DNA of 42,177 bases from Tepidiphilus sp. GTDB lineage: Bacteria; Pseudomonadota; Gammaproteobacteria; Burkholderiales; Rhodocyclaceae. Each line of letters opens with the position of its first letter. Within the stretch, counting starts at the first letter, position 1. The notes under the pieces are model-generated. The model was given only the letters and a program-made list of their open reading frames with translations, had not been told where the DNA came from and ran no database searches. The translations under genes and the position numbers were made by a program. This document shows positions 34,901 to 42,177 of the stretch, one piece after another. The DNA lies in contig JAQUGB010000001.1 of NCBI GenBank assembly GCA_028684345.1, positions 1-42,177 of the forward strand. The letters are read 5' to 3'.

Positions 34901-34912
34901 TAACGTTTGTTA
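34901..34912. promoter_or_regulatory. Palindrome between the Spy-like gene and the response regulator
   Basis: TAAC-GTTT-GTTA is a perfect inverted repeat with a 4-base centre in the 179-base divergent region. It is a candidate operator for the neighbouring OmpR-type regulator. A second inverted repeat, AGTGC/GCACT (34948-34952 and 34961-34965), flanks the regulator's -10 box. Confidence 0.35.
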
Positions 34913-34954
34913 TCGCCGACGATCGTATCTTTTTCCTTTGGGGGTGGAGTGCGC

Positions 34955-34960
34955 CATAAT
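34955..34960 (+). promoter_or_regulatory. Candidate -10 box for the two-component operon
   Basis: CATAAT lies 29 bases before the response regulator ATG, inside an AGTGC/GCACT inverted repeat. The -35 region (TTTCCT at 34932-34937) is weak. Confidence 0.4.
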
Positions 34961-34989
34961 GCACTCGATGTCACATAGGAAGCCTCCCG

Positions 34990-35718
34990 ATGGAGTCGAC
35001 CTCTCACCTCGTCCTGGTCGATGACGACCATGAGTTTCGCCGCTTGCTCGCCGAAGATTTGCGACGACGCGGCTTTTCGGTCGAAGCGGTAGCCGACGCC
35101 GCCGCACTCGATGGGCTCTTGGCACAGCGTCTGCCCGATCTCATCGTACTCGACTGGATGCTACCCGGTGAAGACGGGCCCAGCGTGCTGCGCCGGCTGC
35201 GGGCCAATCCGCGCACCCAGGCAGTACCCGTACTGATGCTCACCGCGCGCAACGACGAGTTCGACCGTGTCTTTGGGCTCGAGATCGGTGCCGACGACTA
35301 TCTCACCAAGCCCTTTCTTCCCCGTGAGCTCGAGGCGCGCATCAAGGCGATCCTGCGACGCACACGAGGCCCCGGCGCACAGCCCTCGCTCGCGCCGCGC
35401 CGCTGGCGCATCGGGCCGGTCGAATTCGACACCGTGGCACGAACCCTCACCCTACCGCATGGCACGGTCCAGCCGCTCACCGGGAGCGAGTTTGCCCTCC
35501 TGTCGCTCTTCGTACAGCACCCCAACGAAGTGCTCACCCGCGACTATCTCATGCGCGCCACGCGTGGGCGCGGCGCCGACGTGTTCGACCGTGCCATCGA
35601 CATCGCCGTCAGCCGCCTGCGCGCCAAACTCGAGTTCAACCCCCAGGTACCGCGGGCCATCCGCTCGGTGCGCGGCCAAGGCTACGTGCTCGCCGCGCCG
35701 GTCGAATCGATCGAATGA
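34990..35718 (+). CDS. OmpR-family response regulator
   Basis: The 242-residue regulator has a receiver domain (about 5-120) with acidic pocket Asp11-Asp13, phosphoacceptor Asp55 (LIVLDWMLPGEDGP) and Lys in YLTKPF, then a winged-helix DNA-binding domain (about 140-238) with LTGSEFALLSLFVQHPNEVL and VRGQGYVLAAP. AGGAAG precedes the ATG. It overlaps the kinase gene by four bases (ATGA). Layout and length match OmpR. The target signal is unknown; the divergent Spy-like gene is the obvious candidate target. Confidence 0.95.
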   Translation: MESTSHLVLVDDDHEFRRLLAEDLRRRGFSVEAVADAAALDGLLAQRLPDLIVLDWMLPGEDGPSVLRRLRANPRTQAVPVLMLTARNDEFDRVFGLEIGADDYLTKPFLPRELEARIKAILRRTRGPGAQPSLAPRRWRIGPVEFDTVARTLTLPHGTVQPLTGSEFALLSLFVQHPNEVLTRDYLMRATRGRGADVFDRAIDIAVSRLRAKLEFNPQVPRAIRSVRGQGYVLAAPVESIE

Positions 35719-37076
35719 GCCTGCTTCCCCTACTGTCTTTCGGCCGACGCTTGCGCACCCGACTCGCCTGGGTGGTCAGCGCCGCCGTCGTCGCCCTGTT
35801 TGCCCTGACCCTGGCCTTGCTCGCCTACCAAAGCCGGGCCGCAGCGGAAGTACGTCTGCAACGCGACGCCGCCCAAGCACTGGCGCGCGCCGTCGCGGTC
35901 ATGGAAGCCCTGCCCTGGAGCGAGCGGCCCATGGCCGCTCAATATTGGGAATTCGCTCCCCTGATCGTCGCTCCGGCCGCGCCTCCCCCACAAGCCCGGC
36001 CGCTCCCCCTGCCGCCGGTATGGCATGAAACGCTCGCCAATCTCCTCTCGCTGGAAGACCTCTCTTTCTGGGAAATCGACACTGGGACCGGATCCCGCCG
36101 AGGGGCTACCATCATCCTCGAAGACGGCACCCCTTTGAGCGCCTTGCTCCCACCGGAGCCCCATCGTCCGCAACCCGACCTGCCCTGGCGCATCGTCACC
36201 GCGCTCGCACTCGCCGGGGTCGGGACCTGGCTCATCACGCTGTGGGCCTTGCGCCGGGTCACCTCCCCGCTCGAGCGGCTCATCGGCGCGCTCGAGACCT
36301 TTGCCACCCCTCGGGCGTCGGCCACGCCGCTGCCCGAACGCGGCCCCTACGAAGTCGTACTCACCGCCCGCACCCTCAACGCCCTGCGGGAACGCATCGA
36401 GCAGCTGCTCGCCGCCCGCACTGCCCTGCTCGCCGGTATCGCACACGACCTTCGCACGCCGCTCGCGCGCATACGCCTGCGCGTGGAAGTTCTGGCCGAG
36501 GACGAGACCCGCAGCGGGATCGAGCGCGATTTGGTAGACATGCAAAAGCTCATCGACCTCAGCCTCGACTATGCCCGCAGCCTCACCCCTCATCTCGAAT
36601 ACCAGAAGGTCGATCTCGACGAATTCGTCACCGATCTCGTCACCCTCTACCGTGAAAGCGGCGTGGAGATCGAAACCCTTCTGCCCGCTCCCCCCTTGTC
36701 GGCAACGCTCGACCCGGCAGCACTCGGGCGCATCCTCTCGAACCTGCTCGACAATGCCTCACGCTACGGCACTCGCGTGCGACTCACCTTGCGCCCCTCG
36801 GCGGAGCGAAGCTGCGAGTTCATCATCGAGGACGACGGTCCAGGCATCCCCAGCGAATCGAGACGCGCCGTACTGGAACCCTTCGTTCGGCTCGACCCTT
36901 CGCGCAATTACGACACCGGCGGCACCGGTCTGGGCCTGGCGATCGCCGTCAACCTGGCCCGCGCGATGAACGGCACGCTCGTGCTCGAGGATTCCGCACT
37001 GGGCGGTCTGGGCGCCCGCCTCGTGCTGCCCTGCGAGCCCGCGATGGGTTGCGGGGGCGGGCACGGATCGCTATAG
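35715..37076 (+). CDS. EnvZ-like sensor histidine kinase
   Basis: The 453-residue kinase has two transmembrane helices (about 17-38 and 157-178) bounding a periplasmic sensor part of about 115 residues rich in Pro, then a HAMP domain, the HisKA box with His244 in AGIAHDLRTPLARIR, and an HATPase domain with N box NLLDNASRYG, G1 EDDGPGIP and G2 GGTGLGLAIA. It should autophosphorylate and pass phosphate to the regulator encoded just upstream. The signal cannot be read from the sequence; envelope stress is an inference from the Spy-like neighbour. Confidence 0.94.
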   Translation: MSLLPLLSFGRRLRTRLAWVVSAAVVALFALTLALLAYQSRAAAEVRLQRDAAQALARAVAVMEALPWSERPMAAQYWEFAPLIVAPAAPPPQARPLPLPPVWHETLANLLSLEDLSFWEIDTGTGSRRGATIILEDGTPLSALLPPEPHRPQPDLPWRIVTALALAGVGTWLITLWALRRVTSPLERLIGALETFATPRASATPLPERGPYEVVLTARTLNALRERIEQLLAARTALLAGIAHDLRTPLARIRLRVEVLAEDETRSGIERDLVDMQKLIDLSLDYARSLTPHLEYQKVDLDEFVTDLVTLYRESGVEIETLLPAPPLSATLDPAALGRILSNLLDNASRYGTRVRLTLRPSAERSCEFIIEDDGPGIPSESRRAVLEPFVRLDPSRNYDTGGTGLGLAIAVNLARAMNGTLVLEDSALGGLGARLVLPCEPAMGCGGGHGSL

Positions 37077-37106
37077 TGAGCGTGTTCGTTCCCGAGGAAC
37101 CGCACC

Positions 37107-37475
37107 GTGATCACCATCGAAGTCCGCGACGACCTCATCTCCGCCGCCGTGTTTGGCGAATTCACGCTCGAAGATTTCAAGGAATTCGAGGATGCGGTCG
37201 AATACCGCAACCGCTTCGGCGGCCCGGTGGACGTACTGTTCGACCTGCGCAACATGCTGGGGTTTACGATCGACGCCGCATGGGAAGAATTCCGCTTCGC
37301 CCGGCAGCATCCGTCCGACTTCCGTCGCATCGCCATCATCGCCGAAGACGACTGGCTTGCCATGCTGACCTGGCTCGAAAGCCTCTTTCTCGAAGCCGAG
37401 ATTCAGGTTTTCGACACGGAGGAAGAAGCCCTCGCCTGGATTAGAGAGGGACGAGATGCGCCAGGCCACCCATGA
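37107..37475 (+). CDS. SpoIIAA-like (STAS-type) protein
   Basis: The 122-residue soluble protein begins with GTG at 37107, with GAGGAA a short way upstream. It alternates short beta strands and amphipathic helices and fits the SpoIIAA-like family (STAS fold): ISAAVFGEFTLEDFKEFEDA, VDVLFDLRNMLGF, DWLAMLTWLESLFL and VFDTEEEALAWI at the end. Its function is unknown. It overlaps the start of the rhodanese gene by 20 bases, so the two are co-translated. Confidence 0.75.
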   Translation: MITIEVRDDLISAAVFGEFTLEDFKEFEDAVEYRNRFGGPVDVLFDLRNMLGFTIDAAWEEFRFARQHPSDFRRIAIIAEDDWLAMLTWLESLFLEAEIQVFDTEEEALAWIREGRDAPGHP

Positions 37476-38331
37476 CGGCGTCGGCCCCATCCTCTCCGCT
37501 CGCTCGCTCGCCGAACACCTGGACGACCCTTCCTGGCGGGTGATCGACTGCCGACACGACCTCAGCGACCCGGCGCTCGGGCGTCGGGCCTGGGCGGAGT
37601 CCCACATCCCGGGGGCGATCTTCTGGCATCTGGACGAAGACCTCTCCGGCCCACGCACCGGCACCAACGGACGCCATCCCTTGCCGTCTTACGGTGATTT
37701 CGTCCGTTTCGTGGAGGCGTGCGGCATCATGCCCGAGACCCGGGTCGTCGTCTACGACGACGATGGCGGCATGTTCGCCGCCCGCGCCTGGTGGATGCTG
37801 CGCTGGATCGGGCATCGGCGCGTCGCCGTGCTCGACGGGGGCTGGAACGCCTGGCGCAGCGACAATCTGCCGTTCGACCGCAGCGTGCGGCAAGCCGCGC
37901 CGTGTACCTACCCGGCCGCGCCCGAGCCGTGCATGCCCACCGTCACCGCCGACGAACTCCTCGCCCAACTCGGAACGGGCCGCTTCCTCATCCTCGATGC
38001 CCGCAGTCCCGACCGCTATCGCGGCGAGAACGAGGCGCTCGACCCGGTCGCGGGGCACATCCCCGGCGCCGTCAACCGTTTCTATCGCCTCAACCTCGAC
38101 GAACACGGCCGGTTCCGTCCGCCCGAGGCACTGCGCGCCGAGTTCGCGGCGCTCCTTGCCGGCCGAGATCCCTCCGAAGTGGTGCATCAATGCGGCTCCG
38201 GCGTCACCGCCTGCCACAACCTGATGGCGATGGAATGGGCGGGCCTTTGCGGCTCGCGCCTCTATCCCGGCTCGTGGAGCGAGTGGTGCGCCGATCCGCG
38301 CCGCCCCATCAAGCAGGGCCCAGAGCCCTGA
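37456..38331 (+). CDS. Two-domain sulfurtransferase (rhodanese)
   Basis: The 291-residue protein has two rhodanese domains. The N-terminal one (about 10-140) is non-catalytic, with YDDDGGMFAARAWWML and LDGGWNAW. The C-terminal one (about 160-285) carries the active loop CGSGVTAC with Cys246 as persulfide carrier. It matches the thiosulfate/3-mercaptopyruvate sulfurtransferase group; CGSGVTA is more typical of the mercaptopyruvate type. GAGAGGGACGAG precedes the ATG. It converges on murI. Confidence 0.9.
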   Translation: MRQATHDGVGPILSARSLAEHLDDPSWRVIDCRHDLSDPALGRRAWAESHIPGAIFWHLDEDLSGPRTGTNGRHPLPSYGDFVRFVEACGIMPETRVVVYDDDGGMFAARAWWMLRWIGHRRVAVLDGGWNAWRSDNLPFDRSVRQAAPCTYPAAPEPCMPTVTADELLAQLGTGRFLILDARSPDRYRGENEALDPVAGHIPGAVNRFYRLNLDEHGRFRPPEALRAEFAALLAGRDPSEVVHQCGSGVTACHNLMAMEWAGLCGSRLYPGSWSEWCADPRRPIKQGPEP

Positions 38332-38344
38332 AAGCACCGCGCAA

Positions 38345-38362
38345 CGCCGCCATGCCGCGGCG
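38345..38362. other. Hairpin between convergent rhodanese and murI genes
   Basis: CGCCGC and GCGGCG form a 6-bp stem around a 6-base loop in the 54-base gap. No T run follows on either strand, so it is at best a weak terminator. Confidence 0.25.
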
Positions 38363-38385
38363 CAGCAGGTCGTTCGCGGCGCCCT

Positions 38386-39204
38386 TTACTCCGGCACGTC
38401 GACACGCACCACTTCCGGCAAGGCCCGACCGAGGAAACGCTCCGCGATCGTTTGAAAGCGCAGGGGCACGTCGGTGACGTAGAAACGATGCCGGGGAGCG
38501 GAACCGGTGCCGGCGCGCAGGCCCTCTTCGCGATCGAGCCCCCGGGCGGCCTGCTCGGCCGTGGTCACGGCCGAATCGACGATGCGCACCCGCGGTCCGG
38601 CGATGTCGGCGAGCACCGGCTTGAGCAAAGGATAATGGGTGCAACCGAGCACGAGGGTGTCCACCCCCTCGGCGAGCACCGGCTTGAGGTACTCCTCGGC
38701 GGTGAGGCGCGTGACCGGATGGTCGAGCCAGCCTTCTTCCACCAGCGGCACGAAGAGGGCACAGGCTTGTGAATGCACCCGCACATCGCCGCGCAGCGCA
38801 TGAATGCGAAGCGCATAGGTGTTGCTGTTGATGGTGGTCGGCGTACCGATCACGCCCACCGTGGCGTTGCGCGTGGCCGCCACCGCCGCCCGGGCGCCGG
38901 CCTCGATCACGTCGAGCACCGGCACGTTCGGTCCGGCGAGCGTGCGCACCACTTCCTGCGCCACCGCCGCCATGGTGTTGCACGCCACGATCAGCATCTT
39001 CACGTCCTGCGCGAGCAGGAAACGGGTGAGCTGGGCCGCGTAACGCGCGATGGTGTCCGGCGACTTGATCCCATAGGGCACGCGCGCCGTGTCGCCGAAA
39101 TAGACGATGGATTCGAACGGTAGCCGCTCCATGAGCGCGCGCACCACGGTCAGGCCGCCCACGCCGGAATCGAACACCCCGATGGGGCGATCCGCCTTCG
39201 TCAT
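38386..39204 (-). CDS. murI: Glutamate racemase
   Basis: The 272-residue enzyme makes D-glutamate for peptidoglycan. Both catalytic cysteines are visible: Cys75 in VACNTMAA and Cys188 in LGCTHYPLL. The N-terminal PIGVFDSGVGGLTVVRAL is the family signature. I chose the ATG at 39204 since the upstream frame (from 39249) overlaps the queG 3' end and is not conserved. Confidence 0.97.
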   Translation of the reverse strand: MTKADRPIGVFDSGVGGLTVVRALMERLPFESIVYFGDTARVPYGIKSPDTIARYAAQLTRFLLAQDVKMLIVACNTMAAVAQEVVRTLAGPNVPVLDVIEAGARAAVAATRNATVGVIGTPTTINSNTYALRIHALRGDVRVHSQACALFVPLVEEGWLDHPVTRLTAEEYLKPVLAEGVDTLVLGCTHYPLLKPVLADIAGPRVRIVDSAVTTAEQAARGLDREEGLRAGTGSAPRHRFYVTDVPLRFQTIAERFLGRALPEVVRVDVPE

Positions 39205-39245
39205 CCTGTGCCTTCCCTGCAAAAGCGCGAGTGTAGCACCGCCCT

Positions 39246-40304
39246 TCAAGACACTCCATGCCGCGCGAGCGCCCAGGCGACATGCTCACGCACCAGGGCG
39301 GAGGGATGCTCGCGCCGTGCCATGAGCGCCGCCACCACCTCCGGACTCGTGGGGGCGTTGCCCAGGGCCACGGCCAGGTTGCGCAGCCACCGTTCCCAAC
39401 CGATGCGCCGTATCGGACTGCCGGCGAACTTTTCCAGGAACTCGCCCTCGCTCCAAGCAAAGAGCGAAGTGAGCATCGGAGCATCCAGCCCGTGGCGCGG
39501 CGCGAATTCCGGCAGATCCACGCGCCGCGCGAAGCGGTTCCACGGGCAGACGAGCTGGCAATCGTCGCAGCCGTAGATGCGGTTGCCGATCGCCGGACGC
39601 AATGATTCGGGAATCGACCCGGGATGCTCGATGGTCAAATAAGAGATGCAACGGCGCGCGTCCAGGCGATAGGGAGCCACGATCGCCCCGGTCGGGCATA
39701 GGTCGATGCAGCGCGTGCAGCGCCCGCAGTGCGGCGCAACCGGCTCGTCGGCCGGCAAAGGCCAGTCGGTGAAGATCTCGCCGAGAAAGAAGAAGGACCC
39801 TTCCTCGCGACTCAACGAGAGCGTATGCTTGCCGCGCCAGCCGAGCCCGGCACGCTCGGCGAGCGCCACCTCCATCACCGGCGCCGAATCGACGAAGACC
39901 CGCCCCCGATGCGGCCCCATCGCCTCCATGAAAGCAAGGAGCTTTGCCAAGCGAGAGCGCACCGCTTTGTGGTAATCCCGCCCCAGGGCATAGCGCGACA
40001 CGTAGCCGAGCCCCGGGTCGGCGAGCACGTCCTGCGCCGGAGCCGCATCCGCCGGCCAATAGGGGAAGCGCAAGGAGATCACCCGCACCGTGCCCGGCAC
40101 CAGTTCTGCCGGACGCGCACGCAAAAGGCCATGCCGGCGCATATAATCCATCTCACCGTGGAAGCCGGCCTCCAGCCAGGCGAGCAGGCCCGGCTCGCAC
40201 TGCGACAAATCGGGCTCGGCCACCCGCATCGCCGAAAACCCCAAAGAGGCAGCCGCCTCAGCGATCGCGCGTTTGCGCGCCTGCCAATCGACCAAGTTCG
40301 TCAT
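39246..40304 (-). CDS. queG: Epoxyqueuosine reductase
   Basis: The roughly 352-residue cobalamin-dependent iron-sulfur enzyme makes queuosine from epoxyqueuosine at the wobble base of certain tRNAs. The N-terminal half binds B12; the middle has two [4Fe-4S] motifs, CGRCTRCIDLCPTGA and GCDDCQLVCPWN; a C-terminal HEAT-like region ends with REHVAWALARHG. The start is ATG at 40304 or GTG at 40310 (the latter has GGGG at better spacing). It is divergent from tsaE with only about 10-15 bases between starts. Confidence 0.95.
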   Translation of the reverse strand: MTNLVDWQARKRAIAEAAASLGFSAMRVAEPDLSQCEPGLLAWLEAGFHGEMDYMRRHGLLRARPAELVPGTVRVISLRFPYWPADAAPAQDVLADPGLGYVSRYALGRDYHKAVRSRLAKLLAFMEAMGPHRGRVFVDSAPVMEVALAERAGLGWRGKHTLSLSREEGSFFFLGEIFTDWPLPADEPVAPHCGRCTRCIDLCPTGAIVAPYRLDARRCISYLTIEHPGSIPESLRPAIGNRIYGCDDCQLVCPWNRFARRVDLPEFAPRHGLDAPMLTSLFAWSEGEFLEKFAGSPIRRIGWERWLRNLAVALGNAPTSPEVVAALMARREHPSALVREHVAWALARHGVS

Positions 40305-40319
40305 CTCCACAAACGCCCC

Positions 40320-40805
40320 ATGTCCCTGCCTCGTGAAACTTCAACCCTCACCCTATCGCTCAGCGACGAGCACGCCACGGCAGTGCTCGCCGAACGCCTG
40401 GCTCCCTGCCTTGCTCCTGGCTGGGTCGTTCACCTCGTCGGCCCTCTGGGTGCGGGCAAGACCACTTTCGTCCGCGCCCTCTTGTACGCTCTGGGACACA
40501 CCGGTCCCGTCAAGAGCCCCACCTACGGGCTGGTTGAACTTTATCCTGTTTCTGGATTAAACTTGTACCACTTTGATTTTTATCGGTTCGCGACGCCGGA
40601 GGAATTCTACGCCGCGGGGCTGGAGGAATACTTCGACGGCACGGGAGTTTGTCTCGTCGAATGGCCGGAAAAAGCCGCACCACTCGCCCCCGGAGCCGAT
40701 CTGACGATCACGATCGAACCACGACCAGACGGCAGCCGTGAAGTTCGGCTCACCGCCTCGACCCCGAGGGCTCGCCAATGTCTGAACCGCCTCGCCGCAC
40801 CATGA
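40320..40805 (+). CDS. tsaE: tRNA threonylcarbamoyladenosine synthesis ATPase TsaE
   Basis: The 161-residue P-loop ATPase works with TsaB and TsaD to place t6A at position 37 of ANN-reading tRNAs. Walker A GPLGAGKTT is at 41-49, followed by VKSPTYGLVELY and LYHFDFYRF, and VCLVEWPEKA near the Walker B region. The ATG at 40320 is set by homology. It overlaps the amidase gene by 28 bases, the conserved tsaE-amiC order. Confidence 0.95.
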   Translation: MSLPRETSTLTLSLSDEHATAVLAERLAPCLAPGWVVHLVGPLGAGKTTFVRALLYALGHTGPVKSPTYGLVELYPVSGLNLYHFDFYRFATPEEFYAAGLEEYFDGTGVCLVEWPEKAAPLAPGADLTITIEPRPDGSREVRLTASTPRARQCLNRLAAP

Positions 40806-42133
40806 CACCCATACCCGCAACGGCCCCTCGGCGCCGTTTCCTCGGACAGGCCGGCGCCCTCCTGGCCGCCTTCACCCTCACGCCCCATCTGGCCAGGGCA
40901 CAAGGAACGACCTTCGTCGCCGTGCGCGCCTGGCCGGCCGAAGATTACACGAGGATCACCCTCGAAGCGAACCAGCCGCTGCATTTCGAGTACCTTTTCG
41001 TCCCCGACCCCGACCGACTCGTGATCGACCTGCCCGGCATGAGCATCGACGAGGTGCTCAAGAGCCTGCCGGACAAGATCGCGGCCGACGACCCCAACAT
41101 TCATGGCGTGCGCATCGGTCAGTTTCGTCCCGACGTGGTGCGCGTGGTCATCGACCTCAAACGGCAGGCCGAACCGCAGATTTTCACCCTCGATCCGGTG
41201 GCCCAGTACCGCCACCGGCTGGTCATCGACGTCTATCCCAAAACGCCGCGCGACCCCATCGAGGCCCTGCTTGCCGAGCTCGACGGCAAGCGAGCGGCCA
41301 CCTCGCCCACGGCGGCATCCTCCGGGCCGAGCGCAACGCCCGATCTCACCGCTTCAGCCCCTCCCCGGACCAAAGGCGTCCCGGCCAAGGCTCGGGCCTC
41401 GGGCGGTGCCCCCTACGTGATCGTGATCGATCCCGGCCACGGCGGCGAGGACCCGGGAGCGATCGGCCGTTTCGGCACCCGCGAAAAAGACGTGACCCTG
41501 GCCATCGCGCGCCGACTCAAACGCATCATCGATGCCCAACCCAATCTACGTTGCGCCCTGACCCGTGACGGAGACTATTTCGTTCCCCTGGGCGAGCGCG
41601 TACGGCGAGCCCGCAGGGCCCAGGCTGACCTCTTCGTTTCCATCCATGCCGACGCCGTGGCCTCCTCGGGACCGCGCGGCAGCTCCGTCTATGTGCTGAG
41701 CAATCGCGGCGCCTCGAGCACCACCGCACGTTGGCTCGCCAACAAAGAAAACCAGGCCGACCTCATCGGGGGTATCAATCTGGGGCAACAGAACGAGCAC
41801 GTCGCCAAGACCTTGCTCGATCTTTCGCTCACGGCGACCATGCAGGATTCCGCCCAGCTCGGGCGCCACGTCCTTACCGCCCTCGGACAAGTCAATACGT
41901 TGCACAAACGCGACATCGAATACGCTAACTTCGCCGTGTTGCGCAATCCGGACGTTCCGGCCATACTGGTCGAGACCGCCTTCATCAGCAACCCGGAGGA
42001 AGAGCGGCGCCTGAAAGATCCAAAATACCAAGAGAAACTGGCGCAGGCGATCCTCAAGGGGCTGCAGCGCCACCTCGAGACCACGGCTCCGACCCCCCGC
42101 TTGCTGATCGCCGCCCGCGAGGGAAGGGGCTGA
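40778..42133 (+). CDS. amiC: N-acetylmuramoyl-L-alanine amidase, AmiC type
   Basis: The 451-residue enzyme cuts the stem peptide from peptidoglycan during cell division. It has a Tat-like signal (RRRFLGQAGALLAAFTL then ARAQG, about 18-42), an AMIN domain (about 45-145, septal targeting), a Pro/Ser/Ala linker and an Amidase_3 domain (about 211-435). Zinc ligands are visible in VIDPGHGGEDPG, GTREKDVTLA and VSIHADA, with the catalytic Glu in LVETAFISNPEEE. The ATG at 40778 has GAGGG 8 bases upstream; the ATG at 40802 (ATGA with the tsaE stop) is an alternative. Confidence 0.94.
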   Translation: MSEPPRRTMTPIPATAPRRRFLGQAGALLAAFTLTPHLARAQGTTFVAVRAWPAEDYTRITLEANQPLHFEYLFVPDPDRLVIDLPGMSIDEVLKSLPDKIAADDPNIHGVRIGQFRPDVVRVVIDLKRQAEPQIFTLDPVAQYRHRLVIDVYPKTPRDPIEALLAELDGKRAATSPTAASSGPSATPDLTASAPPRTKGVPAKARASGGAPYVIVIDPGHGGEDPGAIGRFGTREKDVTLAIARRLKRIIDAQPNLRCALTRDGDYFVPLGERVRRARRAQADLFVSIHADAVASSGPRGSSVYVLSNRGASSTTARWLANKENQADLIGGINLGQQNEHVAKTLLDLSLTATMQDSAQLGRHVLTALGQVNTLHKRDIEYANFAVLRNPDVPAILVETAFISNPEEERRLKDPKYQEKLAQAILKGLQRHLETTAPTPRLLIAAREGRG

Positions 42134-42160
42134 AAAGACGGCGTTTCGCTGCTCAGCCGA

Positions 42161-42166
42161 TATAAT
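42161..42166 (+). promoter_or_regulatory. Candidate -10 box at the right edge
   Basis: TATAAT follows the amiC stop by 28 bases and would serve a gene beyond the window. No -35 was found. Confidence 0.35.
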
Positions 42167-42177
42167 CAAAGTTTTTT

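Overview
This window looks like chromosomal DNA from a high-GC betaproteobacterium. The evidence is the gene content and order: a 14-gene nuoA-N operon with separate nuoC and nuoD, the ftsH-folP-glmM-tpiA-secG cluster leading into tRNA-Leu and nuo, a DUF3579 gene next to rpsT and murJ, guaBA, and ratA/ratB diverging from smpB. A member of the Hydrogenophilaceae (Tepidiphilus/Hydrogenophilus type) is a plausible guess but is not proved by the sequence.

Layout. (1) 1-2303 is the only accessory DNA: what may be the right end of an IS256-type insertion sequence, a broken or frameshifted gene with Cys/His-rich and helix-turn-helix parts, a P4-type tyrosine integrase, and a repeat-rich non-coding stretch ending at the 3' end of guaA. 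This fits the edge of an integrated island with guaA as target; the rest of the island lies left of the window. (2) 2304-6654: guaB-guaA (purine synthesis), ratA-ratB, and divergent smpB. (3) 6655-12231: fabI, an unusual ppiD, a DUF3579 gene, rpsT, murJ and a BamE-like lipoprotein gene. (4) 12283-28498 (minus strand): complex I (nuoABCDEFGHIJKLMN), followed without a visible break by a NUDIX hydrolase and a phosphofructokinase that overlap by four bases. (5) 28659-34122 (minus strand): ftsH, folP, glmM, tpiA, secG and tRNA-Leu(GAG). (6) 34274-37076: a Spy/CpxP-like periplasmic protein gene divergent from an OmpR/EnvZ-type two-component system. (7) 37107-42133: a SpoIIAA-like protein overlapping a two-domain rhodanese, then murI and queG on the minus strand, and tsaE overlapping an AmiC-type amidase.

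How the genes work together. Most of the window is housekeeping: GMP synthesis, NADH oxidation coupled to proton pumping, envelope building (murJ, glmM, murI, amiC, fabI), protein quality control (ftsH, smpB, ppiD, secG), and tRNA modification (queG, tsaE). Translational coupling by 1-11 base overlaps is common (ratA/ratB, nuoE/F, nuoF/G, nuoG/H, nudix/pfk, ftsH/folP, glmM/tpiA, regulator/kinase).

The best leads for something not routinely described are: a PpiD homologue that has cleanly lost its parvulin domain; a phosphofructokinase with a hybrid phosphoryl-donor signature (Gly at the 104 position, Lys at the 124 position) coupled to complex I; the Spy-like/two-component divergent module with palindromes; and the guaA-linked island edge with its repeats and an A-AAA-AAG slippery heptamer. 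I found no CRISPR array and no clear new multi-gene system.
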